A stretch of DNA of 64,000 bases from Methanomicrobiales archaeon HGW-Methanomicrobiales-1. GTDB lineage: Archaea; Halobacteriota; Methanomicrobia; Methanomicrobiales; Methanospirillaceae. The stretch covers positions 348,944 to 412,943 of the forward strand of contig PGYM01000003.1 in the NCBI GenBank assembly GCA_002839675.1, given 5' to 3'. Numbering within the stretch: the first letter of the stretch is position 1; each line of letters begins with the position of its first letter. Shown one piece after another: positions 53,104 through 61,742 of the stretch. The notes beneath the pieces are model-generated. The model was given only the letters and a program-made list of their open reading frames with translations, was not told the DNA's origin and did not search any database. The translations under genes and the position numbers were made by a program.

Positions 53104-53730
53104 TTATTTTTCATCTCTATAACTTTTTTTTTGGATTGATTTCATTTGAATTGGTGATAACGCCTTACCTAGATTCTTTATTATCCCCTCTGTTAATTGT
53201 TCCTTCTCTCGCCCTCGTTTCCGACTGATTTTAAACCAACTCTCATCAAATGGAATCTTATATCGTCTTAGCTTAAAAAAAACTAGATTAGCTTGTTTTG
53301 GAGTAAATTTTCCTCTTGCTAAATAATATTCGATGAAACTCTTGGCATCAAAACTATTTTCATATTCAGTAATTTTTGTGATTACTTGTCGAATTTTCTC
53401 AATTCTTATATGCTCTAAGTATTTTCGTTCGGCCGCATCAGTATCCCCTTTCGAACCCCATTTGAACCTATTAATGCACTGTGAACCTACGCTTGGAAAA
53501 ATATTTTTATTGATTTTATTTACAATTGTATAGCCCCATCGAATATGTTCATGTCCACATAATTTGCACTCTGCATATTCCCGTTCGCCGAACTCGTTTC
53601 TTGATTCTTCAGTAAAATCATACACTTCACCATTCCACTCCCACTCTTGTAATAATTCTTCGAAGGTTCCGTGTTTATTTGCACTAATTGGACGCAAATG
53701 CTCTAAAACTCGGGTTTTGTAAGCGGACAT
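53104..53730 (-). CDS. Unrecognised protein with Cys-pair motif in the Gabija island
   Basis: 208 residues. A central CKLCGHEHIRWGYTIVN, followed by VGSQCINRFKWG, suggests a zinc site formed by CxxC and a later Cys, a pattern I associate with uncharacterised phage and plasmid proteins. N-terminal WEWNGEVYDFTEE, C-terminal part basic and helical (KISRKRGREKEQ). Same strand as the 123-residue gene (99-nt gap), so possibly one transcript. Function unknown; nucleic-acid binding is plausible from charge. Confidence 0.55.
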   Translation of the reverse strand: MSAYKTRVLEHLRPISANKHGTFEELLQEWEWNGEVYDFTEESRNEFGEREYAECKLCGHEHIRWGYTIVNKINKNIFPSVGSQCINRFKWGSKGDTDAAERKYLEHIRIEKIRQVITKITEYENSFDAKSFIEYYLARGKFTPKQANLVFFKLRRYKIPFDESWFKISRKRGREKEQLTEGIIKNLGKALSPIQMKSIQKKSYRDEK

Positions 53731-53813
53731 ATAATAACCAAAATAATACTATGAAGTTATAAAAATCTTCTTTGTCTAGTGAAAAAATCGGATTATAACT
53801 TTCCTTTTCCCGC

Positions 53814-54041
53814 TCAAATCCTAAGATTATCCTCGTCTTCCTCTATAGTCTGTCGGGGGTACCAACCCAACGGCCCGTGGTTGTATAGCCATGCAAGAAT
53901 TCTCAACCAGCCCTTACTCCCATTAAAATTCTCTCGAATGAGCAAACCGGAGAGTGACCAGAACCCGGTTTGAATCTTCCAGGAAAAAATTAAAAACCAC
54001 AATAATATAATTACGAAGGAACGAAGATTGAATGAAAGCAT
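53814..54041 (-). CDS. Doubtful 75-residue membrane protein
   Basis: Frame with an N-terminal hydrophobic helix (FVIILLWFLIFSWKI) and a Trp-rich tail (GWLRILAWLYNHGPLGWYPR). Its base composition is less A/T-rich than its neighbours. The start codon abuts that of the plus-strand gene at 54042 and no ribosome site is seen. The end faintly resembles the GPLEWLWR motif of DUF418 proteins, in which case it is a remnant. Kept as a low-confidence call. Confidence 0.25.
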   Translation of the reverse strand: MLSFNLRSFVIILLWFLIFSWKIQTGFWSLSGLLIRENFNGSKGWLRILAWLYNHGPLGWYPRQTIEEDEDNLRI

Positions 54042-55085
54042 ATGGCTTGTGATAACTCACCCTCCGATGGTGATAAAAAAACAGAAGATGCACCAATTTC
54101 TGTAATTAAAATGGTTTTTGATCAATTTGCCATAACACACATTTTTAAAAATATTATAAATAAAACCTCTTGGAAAGCAACAGATCAATTAAATGACGCG
54201 ATTGTCTTACTTATTTTCCTATTTGTGTTGTTCTATGGATCACAACAAATAAAACTTGAACTATCTTTAGCCGTTGTAACATTAGTCATCCTATTGATTT
54301 TTGTTATTGTCGAATTTGTCGGTGCAAATAGCCCATATTTTTCAAGGCTCTTCTTCTCTGAAGAAAAAGCCGAACATTTTATCAAGAATCTTGAGTCGTA
54401 TAAAACTCCGGATGTGGAAAGAAATCTTACATTGTTAACATTCTCTCCCAAAAATATCAATTCATTATTATCCGTGATACAGTCAAACAAAAATAAAATC
54501 CACCCTTACATCATTGATGAAATTTTATTATACAATCCATTATCCACTGAAAACCTTGATCGAGTTTTCAGTAAAGAAATATTGAGATCAAATCTTCGAA
54601 GAGATTTAATTATTGATTTGTTAATGAAATACAAAAACCAACTATCGCCAGAAAATATTGAAAATATTTTCACATTCTTTGAAAATGATGAACAATTACT
54701 AAAAACTTTAATTGCGACTCAAATTGATAGTGACTCTTTAATAACTACGCATCCAAATTGTCCGATATTGGAAGAATCATTCGAAAAATATCATAAGAAT
54801 GCTAAAACAAAATCTAGAATTTTTACGCTCATAAAAAGAACGCAAACAAATGTCATAACGTATAGATTGTTATTCGTTCTTCCTTTTTGGCCGGTTTTTT
54901 GGTTTTGCCTTCTTCTTTTGTTAGACAATTATCATTTTATTAATAATCTCAATATAGTCACAATTTCACTCTTCTTATTTTTCATATCTGGCCTTTTTGC
55001 TGTCTATGTAATCAAACCCGTTGTTAATAAAATTGTTAATTATTGGATTGACACTTCGAAATCGATTTTTTTTGAATTACTCTAA
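54042..55085 (+). CDS. Four-helix membrane protein of the Gabija island
   Basis: 347 residues, A/T-rich. Two hydrophobic helices near the N-terminus (about 50-98: DAIVLLIFLFVLFYG, LSLAVVTLVILLIFVIVEF), a ~170-residue soluble helical region with repeats of the kind SPKNINSLLSVIQSN / SPENIENIFTFFEND, then two more helices (about 268-325). The repeats suggest a helical solenoid between paired membrane anchors. No family recognised. Its place beside a defence pair makes a membrane-acting effector an option, but it could be unrelated cargo. Confidence 0.6.
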   Translation: MACDNSPSDGDKKTEDAPISVIKMVFDQFAITHIFKNIINKTSWKATDQLNDAIVLLIFLFVLFYGSQQIKLELSLAVVTLVILLIFVIVEFVGANSPYFSRLFFSEEKAEHFIKNLESYKTPDVERNLTLLTFSPKNINSLLSVIQSNKNKIHPYIIDEILLYNPLSTENLDRVFSKEILRSNLRRDLIIDLLMKYKNQLSPENIENIFTFFENDEQLLKTLIATQIDSDSLITTHPNCPILEESFEKYHKNAKTKSRIFTLIKRTQTNVITYRLLFVLPFWPVFWFCLLLLLDNYHFINNLNIVTISLFLFFISGLFAVYVIKPVVNKIVNYWIDTSKSIFFELL

Positions 55086-55248
55086 TCCATTTTTATTAGA
55101 AATTTTATTTTTTCGCCCCCTTCACTCACACCGGCCCGGGGGATAATCCCGGAAATTTTCGGCCACATCCCGGCCTCCGCCCCCCCATTCTCACAAAACA
55201 AAGCCCAAACCGCCCCGGTACAGGAAAAGATCACGCCATCTCAGAGAG

Positions 55249-55775
55249 AAAACTCCAGGATATCTCGCATGAACAGGGGGTCCGGGAAAAACCCGTAAAA
55301 TTCCCGTCGACACACGCCGGAAGATTCCCGGATCGGAGCCCCAAAGCTGAGCTTCTTTTCATTTTCCCCCTGCTTACGGTCATCCGGCATGAGATCTGCC
55401 CTCCAAAGCGCAATAAAGAGGAAACTTTTAGAGCCCCTATGGGACGTTTTTTGGCATTTAAGGCCCAAAATAAACGCTAAAAAAATGCGGTGAACAAAAA
55501 TCGTGCATTTTGTGCATATATTGCGGGAAAATGACACCCCATTCATCTCCCGGCACACCCGGTCTCCGTCGGAGAAGTATGTCTGCGGGAGAGCATCTCT
55601 TCCGGTGTCCCGGGCCGAAAAGATCGATATCCAAAACAGGGGGTTCTTTTGCTCATCAACCTTCGAACCTCCTCTCCTTTTCCTCAAAACAACTGGCCGG
55701 GAAATCCCCGGAACTGGCCGGTCGGGTGCCGGAAATGATGCAATCCGGGGCTAATATGGGCCCGGATGAGGGATG
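55249..55775 (+). repeat. Long non-coding repeat, copy A
   Basis: About 95% identical by eye, over ~400 bases, to 63570-64000, and matching 59860-59965 and 60061-60155 in its right part. It includes GTGCATTTTGTGCAT, a strongly conserved GAAAAGATCGATATCC segment and a right end rich in CCGGAACTGGCCGG. The longest minus-strand frame here (55241-55687) is interrupted in copy C by a C-to-T change making TAG, so coding is not conserved. It marks the right border of the A/T-rich island. Nature unknown: non-autonomous mobile element or structured RNA. Confidence 0.85.
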
Positions 55776-55830
55776 GTGTGAAACTGACACCTGGTTTCAC
55801 TGTTGTCATGGTCCCGGGGAACCAGTCATT

Positions 55831-57009
55831 TTAGAAATTGACATCCCCGGTCTTTGTCGGGTTATAGGGTTTTGTTGGCATCGGGGTCTGGGAAGGTACC
55901 GGCGTCGCGACCCCAGCCGGCGCTTGTGTCGGGGTCGGGGCTACGGTTGTATCCGCTTGTCCCGGCAGGTGAGCGTGCGTGGTGCTGCCCGGGAGCATGA
56001 TGCGGGAATTCTCGGTCTGCGTACAGTCGGCCCCGATATACCGGCAATAGGCCAGCGCTGAAGTGTTCGCCCCGTACCCTACCAGCCAGTTCGCACCCGA
56101 TCCCTGTTCTTCCTGTCCCAGGTACTGGGCATAGTGGAGGGCATGGACATAACTTATGCCGGGAATCGTCTTCTGGAGATATCCCATGGTAACGGAACCG
56201 GTCCGGTCCGAGCCCTGGCTGCAGTGATAATAGATGAGGCGTTTTGTCCCGGGCTTCTGGTCCTTGCCGGCCAACAGTGCAATGATCTGGTCGATGCGGC
56301 CGGAATAACTGCAGGAACCCGGGTTAACATTGTCCATGACTATGGATTGGATGCAGTCCGGATCATTCCCCCCGTCTTTGGGATTGCAGAAGTAAAAGTC
56401 CGACAGGACCGCGTTGCCGTTGCGCCCGTGGAATGTTGTGTCCACAAGCGTTGCATTGCAGGTTGAGGAAACTCCCCCGAACGCTTTCTGGATGGTTTCA
56501 AACTCCACCATGTCGTTACCCTCCGGGTTCGAATTCAGGAGGCTGATGTCGATGACTTCGTAATCATCGAGATTGAAGTTCGCCATGGCCGCATGGATTG
56601 CCGCGATCTTCTCATCGTTTTTGTTCTGTGCATTGAAATACGCCGGGACAAATCCCTTCTTGTCCTGCATCAGTGTATTGAGCCCGTCATAGGAATAGGT
56701 CCAGTCGGCAAGCATCCGGCACCCCTTGGTATTGCCGGCTCCGTCCCGGACAACCAGCGGGATCTGCCCCCGCACCAGGAGGTTTCCCGTCTTTACATCA
56801 ATATCCACAACCGTGGGGACCGAGATCTGTATCTTGTTTTCGGGTGCAAGATTGAACCGGTTCTGGCAGTTGGTTGTCTTATCCGTGATATTGGTATCCG
56901 TACACTGGACTGCCGGGACCAGCGCGATAAGGACAACAAGAACGATGAGGATAGTCTGGGCGGGTGCAGGACATGTTCGGGGTTTTTGTGCAGGAATGCG
57001 GGCAGTCAT
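55831..57009 (-). CDS. Exported Cys-phosphatase-like protein
   Basis: 392 residues from the ATG at 57009. N-terminal signal or anchor (about 18-36: QTILIVLVVLIALVPAVQC), an extracytoplasmic domain with many cysteines, and the C-x5-R loop YYHCSQGSDRTGSVTMGYL (Cys263, Arg269) typical of protein tyrosine/dual-specificity or inositol phosphatases. The Thr/Pro-rich tail (VAPTPTQAPAGVATPVPSQT and onward) resembles linkers that cross an S-layer, but no PGF-CTERM sorting signal follows. A frame extension to 57159 is not protein-like. Substrate unknown; extracellular phosphatase activity is an inference from the motif. Confidence 0.7.
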   Translation of the reverse strand: MTARIPAQKPRTCPAPAQTILIVLVVLIALVPAVQCTDTNITDKTTNCQNRFNLAPENKIQISVPTVVDIDVKTGNLLVRGQIPLVVRDGAGNTKGCRMLADWTYSYDGLNTLMQDKKGFVPAYFNAQNKNDEKIAAIHAAMANFNLDDYEVIDISLLNSNPEGNDMVEFETIQKAFGGVSSTCNATLVDTTFHGRNGNAVLSDFYFCNPKDGGNDPDCIQSIVMDNVNPGSCSYSGRIDQIIALLAGKDQKPGTKRLIYYHCSQGSDRTGSVTMGYLQKTIPGISYVHALHYAQYLGQEEQGSGANWLVGYGANTSALAYCRYIGADCTQTENSRIMLPGSTTHAHLPGQADTTVAPTPTQAPAGVATPVPSQTPMPTKPYNPTKTGDVNF

Positions 57010-57202
57010 TTCGGATACACCGTATCCTTCTAGATTGGAGCAGATAGGTGAAAAAGGGCACATGTCGGCATCTCTTCTTGTACTCATCCAGTTTATGTGC
57101 AACGATAATGGTGGTGGGATGAAACTGACGTAACCGGTAAACCCGTCCGGTACTAACAACCATAAGGAATCCCGGCGCTATTTTGTGATAAGGAAAAACC
57201 CT

Positions 57203-58423
57203 ATGCCCGCACCCGACCCTTCCCTTGCAACCACGCTCGGTACGCTGAAACTCAACAACCCGTTCCTGCTCTCATCGGGTCCCCCGACCGCCTCGGGCGA
57301 ACAGATCCGTCACGCGTTTAAGCTTGGCTGGGGAGGGGCCGTCACCAAGACCATTGTGCCGGACTCGATGCCCATCGAGGATGTCTCGCCCCGTTTTGCG
57401 GCCTGGAAATCCGAGACTGCCGGGCTCCTTGGTTTTGAGAACATCGAACTGCTCAGCAGGAAGGATGTCGCGTACTGGACCGGCGAGATTGCCGCGATGA
57501 AGAAGGAGTACCCGGACCGGGTCCTTATCGCGAGTATCATGGCCTCGCCCGATCCCAAAGAATGGCAGGAACTTGCCGGTGCTGTGCAGGACGCCGGCGC
57601 GGATGCGATCGAGCTGAACGTCTCCTGTCCCCACGGTATGCCGGAGCGGGGAGTCGGGGCAGCCATCGGCCAGCACCCCGATCTTATCAGCGGGGTGACC
57701 CGGGCAGTGCGGAAGGTCGCGAGGGTCCCCCTCATCGTGAAACTCACGCCCAACGTGACCGACATCGTGCCGGTTGCGCAGGCGGCCGTAGATGCCGGGG
57801 CAGATATGCTTGCGGCCATCAACACGGTCCAGTGCCTCATGGCAATCGACCTCGAAACCCTCGAACCCCAACCCTCGGTTGCGGGCGCGAGCACGTACGG
57901 GGGATACTCGGGGCCCGCGGTAAAACCCATCGGGCTCCGGATCATCTCGCAGGTTGCCCATGAGTTCGATGTCCCGCTCATGGGAATCGGGGGGATCTCC
58001 CGCTGGCAGGATGCTGCCGAGTACATCGCGGCCGGGGCATCGGCAGTCCAGGTCTGCACGGCGGTCATGTGGGAAGGGGCAGGGATCATCCGTGATATGA
58101 ACACCGGCCTGTCGGGCTATCTTGCCCGAAAGAAATTAGCCGGTGTCGGTGAACTCAAAGGCCGTGCCCTTCCCCGCATCGGGACACATGCAGCGCTCTC
58201 CCGGAGTGAGAAACGTTTTGCAACCGTCGGGTTTCCCGAACGGTGCACATCCTGCGGCCGCTGTGTGGTGGCGTGCCGGGACGGGGGGTACCATGCGATT
58301 TCTTTGCAGGACCGGGTGGTTGTGATCGATGCGGAGCAGTGTGATGGGTGCAGCTTGTGCTCGCATGTTTGTCCGGAAGGCGTGATTGTGATGCAGGCCC
58401 GCCCGCACGGGAACCTGCGCTGA
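57203..58423 (+). CDS. PreA/PyrD-like flavoprotein with two 4Fe-4S clusters
   Basis: 406 residues from the ATG at 57203 (AAGGA upstream; a GTG at 57185 is possible). TIM-barrel FMN domain of the dihydroorotate/dihydropyrimidine dehydrogenase family (LNNPFLLSSGPPTASG, IELNVSCPHGMPERG, LIVKLTPNVTDIVPVA, MGIGGISRWQDAAEYI) followed by two ferredoxin motifs, CTSCGRCVVAC and CDGCSLCSHVCPEG. The pyrimidine-oxidoreductase identity fits the adjacent uracil permease gene, which starts one base after its stop. It could serve pyrimidine reduction/degradation (PreA role) or another electron-transfer role. Confidence 0.8.
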   Translation: MPAPDPSLATTLGTLKLNNPFLLSSGPPTASGEQIRHAFKLGWGGAVTKTIVPDSMPIEDVSPRFAAWKSETAGLLGFENIELLSRKDVAYWTGEIAAMKKEYPDRVLIASIMASPDPKEWQELAGAVQDAGADAIELNVSCPHGMPERGVGAAIGQHPDLISGVTRAVRKVARVPLIVKLTPNVTDIVPVAQAAVDAGADMLAAINTVQCLMAIDLETLEPQPSVAGASTYGGYSGPAVKPIGLRIISQVAHEFDVPLMGIGGISRWQDAAEYIAAGASAVQVCTAVMWEGAGIIRDMNTGLSGYLARKKLAGVGELKGRALPRIGTHAALSRSEKRFATVGFPERCTSCGRCVVACRDGGYHAISLQDRVVVIDAEQCDGCSLCSHVCPEGVIVMQARPHGNLR

Positions 58424-58424
58424 T

Positions 58425-59681
58425 ATGGAGCCGCCGGTTATAGGTGTGGACGAACGTCCGCCGCTTGCCATCTTCGCACCGCTCTCGCTGCAGCACCTGC
58501 TCGCCATGTTCGGTGCAACGGTCCTTGTCCCGGTACTCCTTGGCATCGACCCGTCCACGGTCCTCCTCTTCAACGGGATCGGCACGCTGATCTTTTTGGT
58601 CGTGTGCCAGTGGAAGGTCCCGGCGTACCTTGGTTCGAGTTTTGCGTTCCTTCCCCCGGCGCTTATCATCATCCCGCTGTACGGGTATGGCGCAGCCCTC
58701 GGGGGTTTTATCGCATCGGGGATCGTGTTCGTCCTGCTGGCGGGCGTGATCAAAAAGACCGGGATTGGCTGGGTTAACGTCGTCTTTCCCGATGCAGCCA
58801 TGGGAGCCATCGTTGCGGTCATCGGCCTTGAACTCGCACCGACGGCTGCTGCGATGACCGGGCTCACGACCGGATCGATGGACCTGACAAACTTCGGAAT
58901 CATTTTTCTGACGCTTGGCGTCATGATCGTTGGTATGACGGCATGCCGGGGGTTCCTGCGGCTCATTCCGATCCTTCTTGGGCTTGTCACTGGCTATGTT
59001 GTTTCGGTCCTGCTCGGGCGGGCGGTCTTTGACCCGATCCTTTCGGCCCCCTGGTTCTCCATCCCCACCTTCTATACGCCGGTCCTGTCGTTACCGGCCA
59101 TCATCCTCATCATCCCGGCATCGCTGGTGGTCTTTGTCGAACTGATCAGCCACCTCAAGGTCACGGGGACCATTGTCGGCCGCGACCTGATGGCGGACCC
59201 GGGGATCGAACCAACGCTGCTCGGCAAGGGGATTTCAACGATCCTTTCGGGAATGTTCGGTTCCACCCCCAACACCACGTACGCGGAGAATATCGGCGTG
59301 CTGGCCATAACAAGGGTCTACAGTACCGCAGTCCTTGCAGGGGCTGCCGTGATCGCGATTGCGATCTCGTTCTGCGGCAAGATCCCCGCCGCCATCCAGT
59401 CGATCCCGGGTCCCGTCATGGGGACAGTCTCGCTTCTCCTCTTTGGCGTCATTACGGCATCGGGTATCCGGATGCTCATCGATGCGAAGACGGACCTGTC
59501 GCTGCCCCGGAATCTTCTTTTGGTTTCTTTGATCCTGGTCATCGGGGTTTCGGGGGCGTCGGTCGATATCGGGCTGGTGCAGTTGAAGGGTATGGCGCTG
59601 TCGACCGTGATAGCGGTGGTGCTGGGATTGTTTTTTTATGGGATTGACTGGTTGGGCGGGAAGAGGGAAGTGGGGGGGTGA
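58425..59681 (+). CDS. uraA: Uracil/xanthine permease, NCS2 family
   Basis: 418-residue transporter of the nucleobase:cation symporter-2 family with about 14 helices. SLQHLLAMFGATVLVPVLLG, FLPPALIIIPLYGYGAALGG, VFVELISHLKVTGTIVGRDL and STPNTTYAENIGVLAITRVY are signatures of UraA-type uracil permeases. Start one base after the PreA-like gene, so one transcript: import of a pyrimidine base and its redox conversion. Substrate uracil is the likeliest, with related bases possible. Confidence 0.88.
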   Translation: MEPPVIGVDERPPLAIFAPLSLQHLLAMFGATVLVPVLLGIDPSTVLLFNGIGTLIFLVVCQWKVPAYLGSSFAFLPPALIIIPLYGYGAALGGFIASGIVFVLLAGVIKKTGIGWVNVVFPDAAMGAIVAVIGLELAPTAAAMTGLTTGSMDLTNFGIIFLTLGVMIVGMTACRGFLRLIPILLGLVTGYVVSVLLGRAVFDPILSAPWFSIPTFYTPVLSLPAIILIIPASLVVFVELISHLKVTGTIVGRDLMADPGIEPTLLGKGISTILSGMFGSTPNTTYAENIGVLAITRVYSTAVLAGAAVIAIAISFCGKIPAAIQSIPGPVMGTVSLLLFGVITASGIRMLIDAKTDLSLPRNLLLVSLILVIGVSGASVDIGLVQLKGMALSTVIAVVLGLFFYGIDWLGGKREVGG

Positions 59682-59859
59682 GGTTGCCGGGTTTTTCTTT
59701 TAGGGGACTTTTTTCGTCATGAGGAAATTATTGGGCTCCTTTTTGTTTCGGTTTATCTGAGCTTTGCCGGGTCGGGAGCCGGTGGTGGCGAGGCCGGGAT
59801 GCCGGAGGGGGGATGAGGGTTGTGTCGGGTTTTTTTTGTGTGGGGGGATAGAGGAGGAG

Positions 59860-60155
59860 GGGGTGCTGCGGGAGAGTATCTCTTCCGGTGTCCCGGGCCG
59901 GAAAGATCGATATCCAAAACAGGGGGTTCTTTTGCCTGTCATCTTTCGAACCTCCTCTCCTCAAGGGCTATCAGAGATCCTCAATCCAAACTGCACAGGA
60001 CTGGCAGGTCCATCTCTTCTTAAAAACGCCCCGTTTCCCCAACCGGGGTTAAAATAAGATTTCCTCAAAAGAACTGGCCGGGAAATCACCGGAACTGGCC
60101 GGTCGGGTGCCGGAAATGATGCAATCCGGGGCTAATTTGAGCCCGGATGAGGGGT
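59860..60155 (+). repeat. Long non-coding repeat, copy B (interrupted)
   Basis: Two pieces match copy A: 59860-59965 (like 55585-55680) and 60061-60155 (like 55678-55772). Between them lie about 95 bases absent from copy A, ending in CCCCAACCGGGG. The left half of the repeat is missing, although a short stretch near 60430-60480 (ATGAACAGGGGGTC) resembles the left end of copy A, so parts have been rearranged. The whole gap 59682-60630 contains no recognisable gene. Confidence 0.7.
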
Positions 60156-60570
60156 TTATGGGAGCAGCCCTTGTTTGTTAAATATTGCAATGGCCAGGAT
60201 CCCGGCACCCCCAAAACAGGCCCTCTTTTCCTTTTGATCCTATTACCCCCCAGCTCAGAAAAGGGGCTGCTGGAAGCCCACTAAATTGCAGGGTCTAAAT
60301 CCCTGCAAATTGGCCTGATGGGGAAAATACTCGATTTAATCGGTATTTTTTATGAGCGTGGACACCGGTTACCTATCGCCAAAAAACACCTTTGTCCGAT
60401 TGACAAAAGGAGCGTTTACGGGGTTATTTGGGATGAACAGGGGGTCTGAAAAAAAAATAAGAAATTCACATCGGTTGACAATGTTAGGGCACTGCGGTTT
60501 TGCCTCCAAAATGAGTTTTTCTCTCCATTCCGGAAATGCTTAACCTTTTCTGCTCTAGCCCGGATTCATT

Positions 60571-60613
60571 TATGCGTCATTTATGCGTCATTTCGATCAA
60601 ATATGCGTCATTT
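60571..60613 (+). repeat. Three short direct repeats TATGCGTCATTT
   Basis: TATGCGTCATTT occurs at 60571, 60582 (sharing one T) and 60602, all in the same orientation, in an A/T-rich stretch 18 bases beyond the end of the RecG-like remnant. Iteron-like spacing of 11 and 20 bases. Could be a protein-binding array or simple slippage; no replication gene is nearby. Confidence 0.5.
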
Positions 60614-60630
60614 TCATGTCATGTGATAAT

Positions 60631-61170
60631 TTATTGACGGTGTTTGAGGACGTAATAGATCCCTTTCCGTAAACCCTTCATCTCTAATATATTCTTATCA
60701 ATAAGATTTTTGAGATCCCGCCGTGCTGTTGCCGCTGATAAACCAGTGATCCGCTGATAATCGGCATTGGTAATTTTCCCGTTCTCTTTAGCATAGAGCA
60801 CTGCGGATACCAGCCGCTCCGATAATCCCGCCCGCACGAGATAATCCCGGTTAAACACGTCTTTCCGGAATAATACCGAGAAGCCCCGGTCTTCCTGGAA
60901 TACCGGTTCAGGGATTCCGGCCTCTGCGCTGGCACGGCACATCTTCTGGATCCCGCCACCCCACCGTTCGATCCAGCCGATATCGTACAGCACCTGTGCG
61001 ATTCCCTTGTTCCACAGGGCAGATGCATGTGAGGTAAACAATTCGGGCAAGGTGATCCCGCGAGTGCACCGCCATGCGGGAACCGGCAATACCCGACCGT
61101 ACACAAACCCTATAATAATCCCCGACCTATATCCCAGTACATATAAGAGGTGAACTAATGGGCAAGGCAA
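60631..61170 (-). pseudogene. C-terminal remnant of a RecG/Schlafen-like (AlbA_2) regulator
   Basis: About 140 C-terminal residues are recognisable: LWNKGIAQVLYDIGWIERWG, GGIQKMCRASAEAGIPEPVF and a final winged helix (NADYQRITGLSAATARRDLK). This matches the HATPase-like and wHTH end of predicted ATP-dependent DNA-binding regulators of ~450 residues. The N-terminal AlbA_2/Schlafen domain is missing, and the first ~35 codons are unrelated, so the gene is truncated. Its upstream end abuts the DUF104 gene, whose arrival may have removed the rest. Confidence 0.65.
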
Positions 61171-61331
61171 TTGAATGCATCTATGAGGATAATGTTCTCA
61201 AACCGGTTGGCAAGATCCAGCTTCGTGAGGGAGAGCGAATCCGGGTGACTATCGAGAAGAAGCTCAGCTTCGAGCCCATCCAGTTAAAGAAGAAACTTAA
61301 CCAAGACCGCATCAGCGCTCTTTTAAGATGA
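61158..61331 (+). CDS. DUF104 (AF2212-like) antitoxin
   Basis: 57-residue protein, MGKAIECIYEDNVLKPVGKI followed by LREGERIRVTIEKK, matching the AF2212/DUF104 family of antitoxins usually paired with PIN-domain toxins. GAGGTG precedes the ATG at a good distance. The next gene, 3 nt downstream, is a damaged PIN toxin, so the antitoxin probably outlived its partner. It would bind toxin and its own promoter; this is inferred from the family. Confidence 0.75.
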   Translation: MGKAIECIYEDNVLKPVGKIQLREGERIRVTIEKKLSFEPIQLKKKLNQDRISALLR

Positions 61332-61334
61332 TTC

Positions 61335-61635
61335 ATGGACTTCTTCTTAGATACTTCTTTTATCATTCCGCTGATCATTGAAACAGATACAACCCGGAGA
61401 GCCCGGGATTTTTTCTCGTCATTCTCCGGTACCTGTGCAGTGAGCATGAAAGCGAAAGTTACAGAAATATTCGGAAATTATGTTTTGGCAACTCGGAATA
61501 AAAACCCGGTCATTGACTTGGCGTGATAATGCCGTTCCTCTCTTCCCGGTCCAGCGGATCCGGGGAAAGATTCCTCTTGCGGACACTGCAATAACCCGCC
61601 GGATTATTTTCGATCTATCCTTGGACGCAGTATAA
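61335..61635 (+). pseudogene. Broken PIN-domain toxin (VapC-like)
   Basis: The first part MDFFLDTSFIIPLIIETDTT carries the first catalytic Asp of PIN ribonucleases, and VTEIFGNYVLATRN follows. The frame stops at 61526 in NPVIDLA. After a frameshift the other frame reads PVQRIRGKIPLADTAI, resembling the late LADA motif with the third acidic residue, to a stop at 61635. Total length (~100 codons) is below the usual ~130, so an internal deletion plus frameshift is likely. Toxin activity should be lost. Confidence 0.6.
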
Positions 61636-61742
61636 TTGTGCACTCAGTGCATGCACAATCTATTCGCCATTCCCATACAGGATCGTATCTCCAGAATTAC
61701 TCAGAACATCCCGGCGGGGATGAATAATTAAAAAAAAGATCC

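Noticed and set aside
55241..55687. 148-codon minus-strand frame within repeat copy A as a protein gene
   Set aside because: Copy C, about 95% identical, has a stop (TAG) in this frame, and no ribosome site precedes it. The repeat is treated as non-coding.
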